Part shown: positions 23,359 through 35,104 of the stretch, piece after piece | Position numbering within the stretch: position 1 is the stretch's first letter | Layout: each line of letters begins with the position of its first letter | Assembly: GCA_010909165.1 (NCBI GenBank) | Contig: MU008167.1 | Location: forward strand, 1,600,001 to 1,664,000 | Source of the DNA: Anthoceros angustus | Lineage: Eukaryota > Streptophyta > Anthocerotopsida > Anthocerotales > Anthocerotaceae | Direction: 5' to 3' | Length of the DNA: 64,000 bases | Translations under genes and position numbers: made by a program | The notes under the pieces: model-generated | Told to the model about the DNA's origin: nothing | Seen by the model: the letters and a program-made list of their open reading frames with translations, nothing else | The model's database searches: none

Positions 23359-24252
23359 TTCCTTTTCCGAAGCACTGTGATATAGACCTGCTTCAGGTTC
23401 CTCGATTGTATCGCTCATCACAATAAAAATGGTCTGTAGAGCTAAATCAAAACCCAAGGACGAAGTGTATCATATTCCAGTGTAGAGAAGAGACCACCCT
23501 CTCCACCTCCTGGGGCTCAAGAGTTTCCCACTGTATCTGTATCAAAGTTTTGGAAAAATGGATCTGGCTGATGAACTTCACCGTCGCATCTTGTCGGTAT
23601 GAGATCGCAGACAATCCACAAGGTGATAAGATCCTCCTGCACTGCCTGCATTCAGACCCGAGGATACTGGATTACTGTGCACATTCCACCATCAATCCGC
23701 GTGTGGGCAGTGGCCATGTGTAGTCTGTAGAACTCGATGTAGTGTTGAGATTGTGGATTCTGTCAGAACGCTGCAACCCCCCTTCATCCATGGATTGTTA
23801 CAGTAGATTACACGGTCATTAGCTTCTGCTTCCTTCCCCATAGTGTTGTTAAACCATGTTGTTTGATCTTCACCCTGCCTTCATTTGGCTTAAGCTTCCG
23901 AAGAGCGAGATGAAGCGCTGCGGTAAACCTCGAGGGGACGGGTTCTCTAGTTCTCACCATTGTGTAAGTCCTCACGCTTCTTCTTGCTGCTCCCGCCCCG
24001 AGCACCCGCATCAATTATTGCGTCTCGATAACGGAAGCTCATCACTTCTTGAACCTCGGGTTGTGGAAGATGTGCGTGAGCTTGAACGTTTTCGCATTTT
24101 CTTGTGAAGCCATTCGCTTGTGAAGCGCATTTCTGTCTGGAGGATTTTGTGCTTCTGATGCTTCTTGTGCTTCACGCTTGCACATTTCATTCTTGTGCTG
24201 CGTTTCAGTCTTCCTTTTAGAACTCCAGATCTCGATTAGGAGCTGGAATGCG
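23359..24252. other. intergenic
   Basis: 3' UTR of FtsH (AATAAA at about 23423) and leader of the next gene. The stretch 24095-24180 repeats short CTTGTGAAGC / CTTCTTGTGCTTC phrases. No coding segment identified. Confidence 0.5.
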
Positions 24253-25756
24253 ATGGCTTCTATGCTTGTTGCGGAAATTTCTGTACCGGATATCATCGCT
24301 ACAATCTTGGATGTGCTTACTGTCGTGAGCAGCTTGGTGAAGGCAGACAGAAGGCACGCCTCCAGCTACCTGGCGCTCAGGACGGCCCTTCTGCAACTGC
24401 GGGATCAGGTTAAGCGTTACAAGGTGAAAATCCAGGCCGCCTGTTGCTTAGCTGGATCCAGTCTGGAGGAAGTGTGTGATGTGTCTGTTTCTTTTTGGCA
24501 GGAGCACTTGCGAGATGGATACAAGAGCAGTGAGCTGCTCGTTCGTGCCAGGATTTCCGTCTCCAAAACGTGTTCTGTGGTTGAGAGACTTGCGGATCAT
24601 CCACCGGATTGGAGTCCCTGGTGTCTCTGTTGGACTGACGATGGAGAACTCGAGGAGCTGCAAAGTCAGTTAGATCAGACGCACAGGCTGGTAGATGATC
24701 TGTCAAGCTATCTCCAGGTGAGCATTTGTCGCTTGTTGCAATCTTGGAAAAATGCGTGATTGTGGTAGGAGGTCTCTCAAGAGCTGCTGCTCGTGCTGCC
24801 AGTCGTTTCGTGAGGATGAGGATATGGAAGTAATAATGGAAGAGGTGGAAGACGAGTTGGATGAGACAAAGAAGCTTATAGACGGCCTATCCAAGACTCG
24901 CAAGGTAAAAACCTCCTGTCGGAAGGATTTTGCAAGCTTGCTGCTTTTTAAACTGTGCCACAATTTGTTGAAGCCTCCTTGCGTGATCCAGCAACCTCCT
25001 GTTGTCCGCAAGCATGGAAGAGCAATGGAGGATCCAACTGTTCGCTCAGTCTTTGAGCACGGGGTGACCAGTCTGGCCATGGTGATTCCCATGCATCTGG
25101 ACTTGAAGCCCAAAGGCAACTACGTGATCGCAATACCAGTGACGGACAACTCAAGCCAGAAGCTAGTGTATACTCTGAAGATCTGTATTGACCACGATAC
25201 CTGGTCCAGCAGGACTGGAAAAATCTGGGCAAGTCTGAACCGAGAGCGAACACGGAAGCAGGACAAGAAGGAATGGCACATTCGTCGTCCAGAGGGCCTG
25301 GACGAAGTCTCTGCCGAGCGGAATGCCCTCATATCTTCCTCTGATGGATTGCAAGCAGAGGTGCGAAGTTTGATGCCACATGGTGTTTCTGGAGTTGTTG
25401 GAGCAGGTACCTTACTGCAGCGGAGTAGCAATCAGACCTATTACAGACATATGCGTTACTATAGCAGTGCGAAGAGCTATCATGTAGAGCTCTTGCTCAA
25501 GGGCATCATTGTCATTGTGGGGCTCCAAGAGGAGACAGTTCACCGGTTGCGGGTTCTGGGAAGAAAGGAGAGTCTGATGACCTACTACCAATGCACCGTC
25601 GACAAGACGGGCGAGGTGTTGGCCATCTATAGGAATAGGAATGAATCTGGCACAGCCACTGGCCAGCTCTTATTCCTGGGGGTTGGAAGGAAGCCAGAGG
25701 TGCGTGACCTCATTCTTTCTACATTTGTAGCAATGGGGCTTGGAAGTGCTCTATGA
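24253..25756 (+). CDS. uncharacterised protein with two related acidic helical segments
   Basis: I do not recognise this protein. A model with exons 24253-24717, 24782-24904 and 24992-25756 keeps one frame and gives 450 aa. The first intron would be only 64 bp with a weak AAG acceptor; the second (GTAAAA...CCAG) is better. Residues 1-155 look like a helical bundle (long amphipathic helices, LRTALLQLRDQVKRYK). The segments WTDDGELEELQSQLDQTHRL and, after the intron, MEVIMEEVEDELDETKKLI resemble each other, suggesting a duplicated helix. The C-terminal half (about residues 200-450) has beta-rich stretches such as GNYVIAIPVTDN, YHVELLLKGIIVIVG and TGQLLFLGVG. No signal peptide or membrane span. 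It may be lineage-specific. The helical N-terminus is only loosely like plant MCAfunc/HeLo-type bundles. Confidence 0.55.
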
Positions 25757-26198
25757 CATGGCTTCTCCCTATTGTAGATGTATAGTAGTAGATCTTGTAC
25801 TCCTTCCCGACGCGCAACACGCGAACTCCCTCATTCTGGAGTTCCCAGTATGACAATGCCAGCTGAGCCAAAGCTCCACATGTTAGCTGTGTCTGTCGTA
25901 GCCATATGATTGTGGTCTACCATCCTTGTAAGTTTCCTTGCGAAATCTATTTTACAGAAGCTCGGCCATTTCCGGGCGCAAGTCCCCAGAAGAATCTCCA
26001 AGTAAGTCAACAAGGAAGCTCCTGTTGTCGGACGAACATGGCTTTTGTAAGCAGACCCAGGAAAACGCCGGTAACGTGATTTCGTAGGGACTTGGAACAG
26101 TGCAGCTTACAACGTGAAGCGGAGTGCACGACGTTTTTCCTTTACAGCATCATGGCTACCCAACTTCCCAAGCTCGCAAGCGAGGTCTGCTGCTCGTG
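25757..26198. other. intergenic, leader of the PPR locus
   Basis: No separate gene. A frame opened at 26114 on the plus strand contains a PDF-like motif (VFMDPTMWGG) that ends at a seven-G run (26275-26281); this is discussed with the PPR locus. Confidence 0.4.
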
Positions 26199-29100
26199 AT
26201 GGCTCTCTGGGCGCTTTCACTGGAGTCGGAACGGGATCCGTTATGGGGACGGTATTCATGGACCCAACAATGTGGGGGGGTTACAGGTGTTCGAGGAAGA
26301 TCTCCAGCACGGGTGAGTTCAGGTAGCCAGCCGCGGGCGCCGAACGAAGTCGGGAAGTGCAGCACCTCTGCAAGGAGGAGAGCTTGGCCAAGAGGACGTT
26401 TGGCTGGGGACAAATCATCCAGCGAAGGTCGTAGCCAGGAGAACTTGTGGCGACAATTTTTCCTTGACCCCACACTTTGGTGGGATAACAGAAGAAATAA
26501 GAACAGGAGCCTCCGTTCACCTGATTTCCGGCACAGAAAGTCGCAGGAGGCCCTCTGGTTGAAGAATTTCTATAAGCCAGATTGGGTGGATGGGCACCTT
26601 GCTGCTTTGGATATGAGGATGGGTCGTTCTGCCTCCGGCAAAAAGCTGTCGGATGGTGACGATAAGGGTGTAACTGCCGAAACAGTGAGGAGGCTATGTG
26701 ACGAGGATCGTCTAACTGAGGCTGTTGATGCGTTGGAAGTTTTGGTACTGACGGACTGTAGCATTTCTAAATCTCTGCTTAACTCTGTTTTGAAGAAATG
26801 TATTGTCAGGAAGGATCTTGTTTTGGGTAGACGCGTCCATGCTTGCACGGTGAAGAAGGGGTACCAGAAAGATACGTTCCTGTGCAACCACATTTTGCGA
26901 ATGTATTCCTCTCATGGCAGGTTGCAAGACGCGATGGATGTGTTTGAGGCCGTTGCTGAACCGGATGCGTTCACGTGGTCTGCAATACTTTCTGCCCATG
27001 TGAAACATGGGCAAGACAAGCAGGCCATAGAACTGTACCATCGGATGCGGACGTCCAGTGTGAAGCCAGATGGGCATGTATTTGTGGCAGCCCTTCAGGC
27101 TTGTGCAAGGGGATCCGACTTGAAGTCTGGGCAGCAGGTGCATGTCGATGTGTTGGCTAGCGGAGTTGAGCCTGACCTATTTGTGTGTAACTGCTTGGTG
27201 AGCATGTATGCAAAGTGTGGCAGCTTGGAAGACGCTCAAGGAGTGTTTGATGGGCTTGGTCGAAAAGATGTGATGACGTGGAATGCCATGATAGCAGGTT
27301 ATTCCCAGCAGGGTATGGGGCAGGAAGCCCTTCGTCTGTATAGTGCTATGCAAGAAGAAGACATGTTTGCACCCGACTCTGTGACGTTTGTGTGCCTCCT
27401 GAAGGCTTGCGCAAGTGTGGGCACCCCCGCTTTGGAGCAGGGGAAGCGTCTTCATGCGCAAATTAAAGCACAGGGACATCAGGCTGATGTGAATGTTGCC
27501 AACAGTTTGGTAAACATGTATGCAAAGTGTGGCAGCTTGGAAGCTGCACAGGGCGTGTTTAACGAACTGGGTCAAAAAGATTTGGTGACCTGGAATGCCA
27601 TGATTGCAGGATATGCAAAGCAGGGTTTGGGGCAGGAAGCTCTCCGTCTGTACACTGCTATGCAAGAAGGCGGCTTGGCTGTGCCCAATTCTGTGACATT
27701 TGTGTGCCTTCTCCAGGCATGTGCAAGTGTGGGCGCCCTGGCATTAAATACGGGGAAGCAGCTTCATACACAGATTATAGAACAAGGTTATCAGGCTGAT
27801 TTGGTGGTAGCCAGCAGTTTGGTCAACATGTATGGAAAGTGTGGCAGCTTGCAGGACGCTCTGAGGGTCTTCGACGGACTTGGTCGAAAGAATGTGGTGA
27901 CGTGGACTGCCATGATAGCAGGATATTCCCAGCAGGGCATGGGGCTAGAGGCCCTTCGTCTTTACAGTGCTATGCAAGAAGAGGGCATTGCTGTGCCCGA
28001 TTCCATAACATTTGTGTGCCTCCTGAAGGCATGTGCAAGTGTGGGGAGCCTGGCGCTGGAGGAGGGGAAGCATCTTCATGTGCAAATCAGAGAACAAGGA
28101 CACCAGGCGGATGTAGCTGTAGCCAACAGTTTGGTGAACATGTATGCAAAGTGCGGCAGCTTGAAAGATGCTAGAAGCGTGTTTGATGGAGTTGGTGAAA
28201 AGGATGTGGTGACATGGACTGCCATGATAGCAGCATATTCTCAGGAGGGCATGGGAAATGAAGCCCTGCAACTTTACAGTGCTATGCAAGGTGGAGGCAT
28301 GGCTGTACCTGACTCTGTGACATTTGTGTACCTCCTGCAGGCATGTGCAAGTGTGGGCAACCTGGCGCTGGCTAAGGGGAAGTACCTTCATGTTAAAATC
28401 AAAGAAGGAGGCCATCAAGCTGATGTGCTTGTAGCAAACAGTTTAGTGAACATGTATGCAAAGTGTGGCAGCTTGAAGGACGCTCAGAGAGTTTTGATGG
28501 ACTTGTTCAAAAGGATGTGATGACGTGGAATGCCCTGATAACAGGGTACTCTCAGCATGGTATGGGACAGGAAGCCCTTGGTCTTCATACTGTCATGCAA
28601 CAAGAAGGCTTGACTGTAGCCAATTCCGTGACATTTGTCTCTCTATTGCAGGCTTGTGCAAATTTGGGGCACCATGGGGTTGGAGAAGGGAAGCAGCTTC
28701 ATGTGCAAATCAGAGAAGAAGGACATCAAGCTGATATGTTTGTGGCCAACAGTTTGGTAAACATGTATGCAAAGTGTGGCAGCTTGGGAGACGCTCAGCG
28801 ATTGTTTGATGAACTCGGGCAAAAGGATGTGGTGACGTGGAATGCCATGATAGCGGGGTATTCCCAGCATGGTATGGGGCAGGAAGCGCTTTTACTGTAC
28901 GATACCATGCAAGCAGACGACCTGGCTTTACCCAACTGCGTGACATTTGTGAGCCTCCTGCAGGCCTGTGCAAGTGTGGGCAGTCCAGCATTGGAGAAGG
29001 GAAGCAGCTTCATATGCAAATCCGAGGCGAGGATATCAAGCTGATGTGTTTGTAGCCAACAGTTTGGTGAACATGTATGCAAAGTGTGGCAGCTTAGAAC

Positions 29101-32100
29101 ATGCTCAGATTGTCTTTGACAGACTCCGTGAAAAGGATTTGGTGACCTGAATACCATGATAGCTGGGTATTCCCAGCAGGGCATGTGGGGAGGAAGCCCT
29201 TCGTGTCTACAGTGCCATGCAAGAAGGGGATATGGCTGCACCGATTCTGTGACGTTTGTGTGCCTCCTGCAGGCATGTGCAAGTGTGGGCGCCCTGGCAT
29301 TAAATACGGGAAGCAGCTTCATACACAGATTATAGAACAAGGTTATCAGGCTGATTTGGTGGTAGCCAGCAGTTTGGTCAACATGTATGGAAAGTGTGGC
29401 AGCTTGCAGGACGCTCTGAGGGTCTTGACGGACTTGGTCGAAAGAATGTGGTGACGTGGACTGCCATGATAGCAGGATATTCCCAGCAGGGCATGGGGCT
29501 AGAGGCCCTTCGTCTTTACAGTGCTATGCAAGAAGAGGGCATTGCTGTGCCCGATTCCATAACATTTGTGTGCCTCCTGAAGGCATGTGCAAGTGTGGGG
29601 AGCCTGGCGCTGGAGGAGGGGAAGCATCTTCATGTGCAAATCAGAGAACAAGGACACCAGGCGGATGTAGCTGTAGCCAACAGTTTGGTGAACATGTATG
29701 CAAAGTGCGGCAGCTTGAAAGATGCTAGAAGCGTGTTTGATGGAGTTGGTGAAAAGGATGTGGTGACATGGACTGCCATGATAGCAGCATATTCTCAGGA
29801 GGGCATGGGAAATGAAGCCCTGCAACTTTACAGTGCTATGCAAGGTGGAGGCATGGCTGTACCTGACTCTGTGACATTTGTGTACCTCCTGCAGGCATGT
29901 GCAAGTGTGGGCAACCTGGCGCTGGCTAAGGGGAAGTACCTTCATGTTAAAATCAAAGAAGGAGGCCATCAAGCTGATGTGCTTGTAGCAAACAGTTTAG
30001 TGAACATGTATGCAAAGTGTGGCAGCTTGAAGGACGCTCAGAGAGTTTTTGATGGACTTGTTCAAAAGGATGTGATGACGTGGAATGCCCTGATAACAGG
30101 GTACTCTCAGCATGGTATGGGACAGGAAGCCCTTGGTCTTCATACTGTCATGCAACAAGAAGGCTTGACTGTAGCCAATTCCGTGACATTTGTCTCTCTA
30201 TTGCAGGCTTGTGCAAATTTGGGCACCATGGGGTTGGAGAAGGGCAAGCAGCTTCATGTGCAAATCAGAGAAGAAGGACATCAAGCTGATATGTTTGTGG
30301 CCAACAGTTTGGTAAACATGTATGCAAAGTGTGGCAGCTTGGGAGACGCTCAGCGATTGTTTGATGAACTCGGGCAAAAGGATGTGGTGACGTGGAATGC
30401 CATGATAGCGGGGTATTCCCAGCATGGTATGGGGCAGGAAGCGCTTTTACTGTACGATACCATGCAAGCAGACGACCTGGCTTTACCCAACTGCGTGACA
30501 TTTGTGAGCCTCCTGCAGGCCTGTGCAAGTGTGGGCAGTCCAGCATTGGAGAAGGGGAAGCAGCTTCATATGCAAATCCGAGAGCGAGGATATCAAGCTG
30601 ATGTGTTTGTAGCCAACAGTTTGGTGAACATGTATGCAAAGTGTGGCAGCTTAGAACATGCTCAGATTGTCTTTGACAGACTCCGTGAAAAGGATTTGGT
30701 GACCTGGAATACCATGATAGCTGGGTATTCCCAGCAGGGCATGTGGGAGGAAGCCCTTCGTGTCTACAGTGCCATGCAAGAAGGGGATATGGCTGCACCC
30801 GATTCTGTGACGTTTGTGTGCCTCCTGCAGGCATGTGCATGTGTGGGCCCACAGGCATTAGACAAGGGGAAGCATCTTCATGCGCTAATTAATGAACAAG
30901 GCCATCAAGCTGATATGTTTGTAGCCAACACTTTGGTGCACATGTATGCAAAGTGTGGCAGTTTGCATGATGCTGAAAAAGTGTTTGATGGACTTGATAA
31001 AAGGGATGTGGTGACGTGGAATGTCATGATTGGAGGGTATTCCCAGCAAGGCCTGGGGCAGGAAGCCCTTTGTCTTTACAGAACTATGCAAGAAGAAGGC
31101 ACGATTGCAGCCGATTCAGTGACATATGTGTGCCTTCTGCAGGCATGTGCAAATGTGGGCACCCCGGCCTTGGAGGACGGGAAGCATCTTCATATGCGAA
31201 TCAAAGAACAAGGACATCAAGCTGATGTGGTTATAGCCAATGGCTTGGTGAACATGTATGCAAAGTGTGGCAGCTTGGCAGATGCTCAGAGAGTGTTTGA
31301 CGGGCTTGGTCAAAAGGATGTGTTGACGTGGAATGCCATGATATCAGGATACACCCAGCAGGGTATGGGGCAGGAAGCCCTCCGTCTTCTCACTGCTATG
31401 CAAGAAACCATGGCTCCAACCGATTCTGCAACATATGCGTTCCTCCTGCAGGCATGTGCAAGTATAGGCAGCTCGGCATTGGATAAGGGGAAGCAGCTTC
31501 ATGCTCAAATCAAAGAGCAAGGACATGAAGCTGATTTATTCGTCGCCAGCAGTCTGATGAACATGTATGCAAAGTGTGGGAGAGTGGAAGATGCTCGGAC
31601 GGTGTTTGATAGCCTTGGTGAAAAAGATGTGGTGACTTGGACTGCCATCATAAGCGGCTATTCCCAGCAGGGCATGGGGCAGGAAGCCCTCTCACTTTAC
31701 AGCGCTATGCAAGAAGGAATAGCTATACCCGATTCTGTGACATTTGTTTGCCTCCTGCAGGCATGTGCAAATGTGGGCAACCTGGCACTGGAGATGGGGA
31801 AGCATCTTCATGAGGAAATCCGAGACCGAGGACATCAAGCTGATAGGTTTGTAGCCAACAGTTTGGTTAACATGTATGCAAAGTGTGGCAGCTTGGAAGA
31901 TGCTCAAAGAGTATTTGACCACATTGGGGAAAAGATGTAGTGACCTGGAATGCCATTATAGCTGGGTATTCCCAGCAAGGCATGGGCCAAGAAGCCCTTC
32001 ATCTCTACAGTGCTATGCAAGAAGAACGCATGGTCGTAGCAGATTCCATGACATTTGTGTTCCTCCTGCAGGCATGTGCAAGTGTGGGCACCCTGGCCTT

Positions 32101-34111
32101 GGAGGACGGGAAGCATCTTCATATGCGAATCAAAGAACAAGGACATCAAGCTGATGTGGTTATAGCCAATGGCTTGGTGAACATGTATGCAAAGTGTGGC
32201 AGCTTGGCAGATGCTCAGAGAGTGTTTGACGGGCTTGGTCAAAAGGATGTGTTGACGTGGAATGCCATGATATCAGGATACACCCAGCAGGGTATGGGGC
32301 AGGAAGCCCTCCGTCTTCTCACTGCTATGCAAGAAACCATGGCTCCAACCGATTCTGCAACATATGCGTTCCTCCTGCAGGCATGTGCAAGTATAGGCAG
32401 CTCGGCATTGGATAAGGGGAAGCAGCTTCATGCTCAAATCAAAGAGCAAGGACATGAAGCTGATTTATTCGTCGCCAGCAGTCTGATGAACATGTATGCA
32501 AAGTGTGGGAGAGTGGAAGATGCTCGGACGGTGTTTGATAGCCTTGGTGAAAAAGATGTGGTGACTTGGACTGCCATCATAAGCGGCTATTCCCAGCAGG
32601 GCATGGGGCAGGAAGCCCTCTCACTTTACAGCGCTATGCAAGAAGAAGGAATAGCTATACCCGATTCTGTGACATTTGTTTGCCTCCTGCAGGCATGTGC
32701 AAATGTGGGCAACCCGGCACTGGAGATGGGGAAGCATCTTCATGAGGAAATCCGAGACCGAGGACATCAAGCTGATAGGTTTGTAGCCAACAGTTTGGTT
32801 AACATGTATGCAAAGTGTGGCAGCTTGGAAGATGCTCAAAGAGTATTTGACCACATTGGGGAAAAAGATGTAGTGACCTGGAATGCCATTATAGCTGGGT
32901 ATTCCCAGCAAGGCATGGGCCAAGAAGCCCTTCATCTCTACAGTGCTATGCAAGAAGAACGCATGGTCGTAGCAGATTCCATGACATTTGTGTTCCTCCT
33001 GCAGGCATGTGCAAGTGTGGGCACCCTGGCATTGGAGAAAGGGATGCAGCTGCATGCAGTAATTAGAGAACAAGGACATCAAGCTGACGTGTTGGTAGCC
33101 AACAGTTTGGTGAATATGTATGCTAAGTGTGGCAGCTTGGAAAATGCTCAGAGAGTGTTTGATGGACTTGGCCGAAAAGATGTGGTGACATGGAATGCCA
33201 TGATAGCAGCATATTCCCAGCGGGGTATGGGGCAGGAAGCTCTTCGTCTCTACAGTGCTATGCAACACGAAGACTTGGCTGTACCAGATGTCGTGACCTT
33301 TGTATGCCTCCTACAAGCTTGTGCAAATGTGGCAGCTTTGTATGTGGGAAGGCAGCTACATGCACAGGCTGTCCAGCAAGGGCTTCGAGCTGATTTATTT
33401 GTAGCCGGCAGTTTGATTAACATGTATGGAAAGTCTGGGAGCATGGTTGATGCCCAGCATGTATTTGATGCGTTGACCGAAAGGGACGCTGTCGTCTGGA
33501 ATGCATTAATAGGAGGTTATACCTCTCATGGCGACACTGAGGTGGTCTTTGACTTGGTCCAGAAAATGCGAGTGGATGGCATACGGCCAGACGGCGTCAC
33601 TTTTCTCAGCGTACTAACAGTGTGCAGTCATTCAGGTTTAGTGAACAAAGGGTGGGAGTACTTTGAGGCGATGAGCAGAGACTTCGGCATCTCTCCCATG
33701 GACAAGCACTACACGTGCATGGTGGATCTCCTGGGTCGTGCAGGACAACTGGATGAAGCATTAGGTTTAGTAAGGACAATGCCTGTACTCCCTAATGCTG
33801 ATGTGTGGCACACTCTGTTGGGTTCTTGTCAAAAATGGAGCAATGTGAATGTGGGATGCGATGCTTTCCGTGAAGCAGTCAAGCTAGACAAGAAAGATGC
33901 CGCAGCATATGTCTTGATGTCCAACATATACACCGGTGCCCAAATCTGGGATCGGGCACAGAAAACACAGGTGAGGAGAAAACGAATCAGGGCATGGAAG
34001 CAGCCAGGTCAGAGCTGGTGGACGGACCAACACGGTCTGGTGCATAGCTTTTTTGTTGGGGACGAGAAGCATCCCGAGAGTCCAGCAAGGCGTGTATGCC
34101 AAAATGACTGA
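26199..34111 (+). CDS. giant PLS-class pentatricopeptide repeat locus (about 22 P-L-S cycles), frame broken by single-base indels
   Basis: PLS PPR proteins bind organellar RNA and usually guide C-to-U editing. The first frame runs 26199-28520. It starts with a basic leader and an OSB-like PDF motif (FFLDPTLWWDNR, then PDFRHR and ALWL, about residues 85-135). About 22 cycles of roughly 102 aa follow, each with P (VVTWNAMIAGYSQQG), L (VTFVCLLQACASVG) and S (ANSLVNMYAKCGSLEDA) motifs. Open frames continue at 28463-29044, about 29394-31940 and 31940-34111, shifted by one base relative to each other. The 3' part encodes E1/E2-like motifs (HYTCMVDLLGRAGQLDEA; YVLMSNIY) and an E+ start (GQSWWTD, VHSFFVGDEKHP), then ends. 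If continuous it would exceed 2,600 aa, against the usual 500-1,000. The breaks may be sequence errors (see findings). Confidence 0.8.
27721..30830 (+). repeat. tandem duplication inside the PPR locus, unit about 1.55 kb (five PPR triplets)
   Basis: 27721-29275 and 29276-30830 are nearly identical, with matching points offset by about 1,555 bp (for example GGCAGCTTGCAGGACGCT at 27842 and 29397). The differences are mainly one-base length changes in runs of T, G, C or A between 28490 and 29440. Confidence 0.92.
31140..33000 (+). repeat. tandem duplication inside the PPR locus, unit about 0.93 kb (three PPR triplets)
   Basis: 31140-32065 and 32070-33000 match at an offset of 929 bp (for example CTTGGAGGACGGGAAGCATC at 31169 and 32098). 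The left copy lacks one A (GGGAAAAGATG at 31928-31938 against GGGGAAAAAGATG) and one GAA triplet near 31713; there are a few substitutions. Confidence 0.92.
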
Positions 34112-35104
34112 AGAAGGATCTGTCCTACACTCGCCACCCATGGGATATCTCACACATCCGGATCAACATGATCTTTAGTTCCCTATACCCTGTGCCTTTT
34201 AAGATGAAAATCCACGCATGCGTCTCCGGCTGCAGCTTACACTTGATCCATTGGATTGTAATTCTAAGCCTGCAAGGTGTTTCGATGTGGCAGGGGATGG
34301 GGCAAGCCGCAGGTGACCTTAGACGTGAGGCCACACTCGGACGTTTAGCATTTCGGTCGGTGGAAACGAATTTTGAGGGTAAGCATTGTGATGGGTTTTT
34401 CTAGTTTTGCTGAGCAGACGGTCTCGTATAATTCTATTTACCTTGGTAAGAACTAGGATGGGTTCTTCTAATCTTGCTGAATTGAAGCCTACTCAGACAG
34501 CTTGATCGGAGGTGGTCTCGACGTAGGCTTCATCGCCAGCATACTATTGCTCGCCAAAGACCTTTCTGCTTCTCGTGGGCTAGGTTATATTTCGATAGGT
34601 GAGTGACGTTGTTGGACAAGTGGCAGATGGTCATGTATGCCATCCTGTTGTGTCACTGGAGTCACGTTCTCACTGTAATGCAAATCACGTAGTGTGGCTC
34701 CATGCACGTTCATGCAATCAGACAACAAATGCCCCAAGCATTACACCACAGAGTGTGTAACAACGTAGGCACAACGTAGGCATGTTGGAATGACGCAGGC
34801 CCCCGATCGGGATGTCGGGCTTTTTATGCTAGACTTTCCGTACCAATCGACACTCTTGAGGTCTGCAGTTGCTGTACTTCAGGTCCGAGGTGAAGTTCTA
34901 CAAGAGGTGGTTGTTGAAGTCCAATCATTAGGGAGCATATTAATTTTTTAATTTTTATGTTTTTAATATAAAATACTTAATAAATCTTTAATAAAATGGA
35001 ATAATTCATCTATAATAAGAACAAAGATTATTGATAAGCAATGCCAACTTGTAGTTTTTCAAAGAATGGATTGATGTATTAATATTTTTAAGACTTACAT
35101 TATC
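34112..35104. other. intergenic; contains the 5' end of segmental duplication A
   Basis: Immediately after the PPR stop, a shifted frame (about 34090-34180) reads VYAKMTEE and then GYLTHP, resembling the start of a DYW region, so the gene tail is probably eroded here. From about 34495 the sequence matches 39216 onward. No other gene seen. Confidence 0.5.

Noticed and set aside
26570-33444. Many long minus-strand frames across the PPR locus, and shifted plus-strand frames
   Set aside because: They are mirror frames of the repeated PPR codons and recur at every triplet. No independent protein motif.
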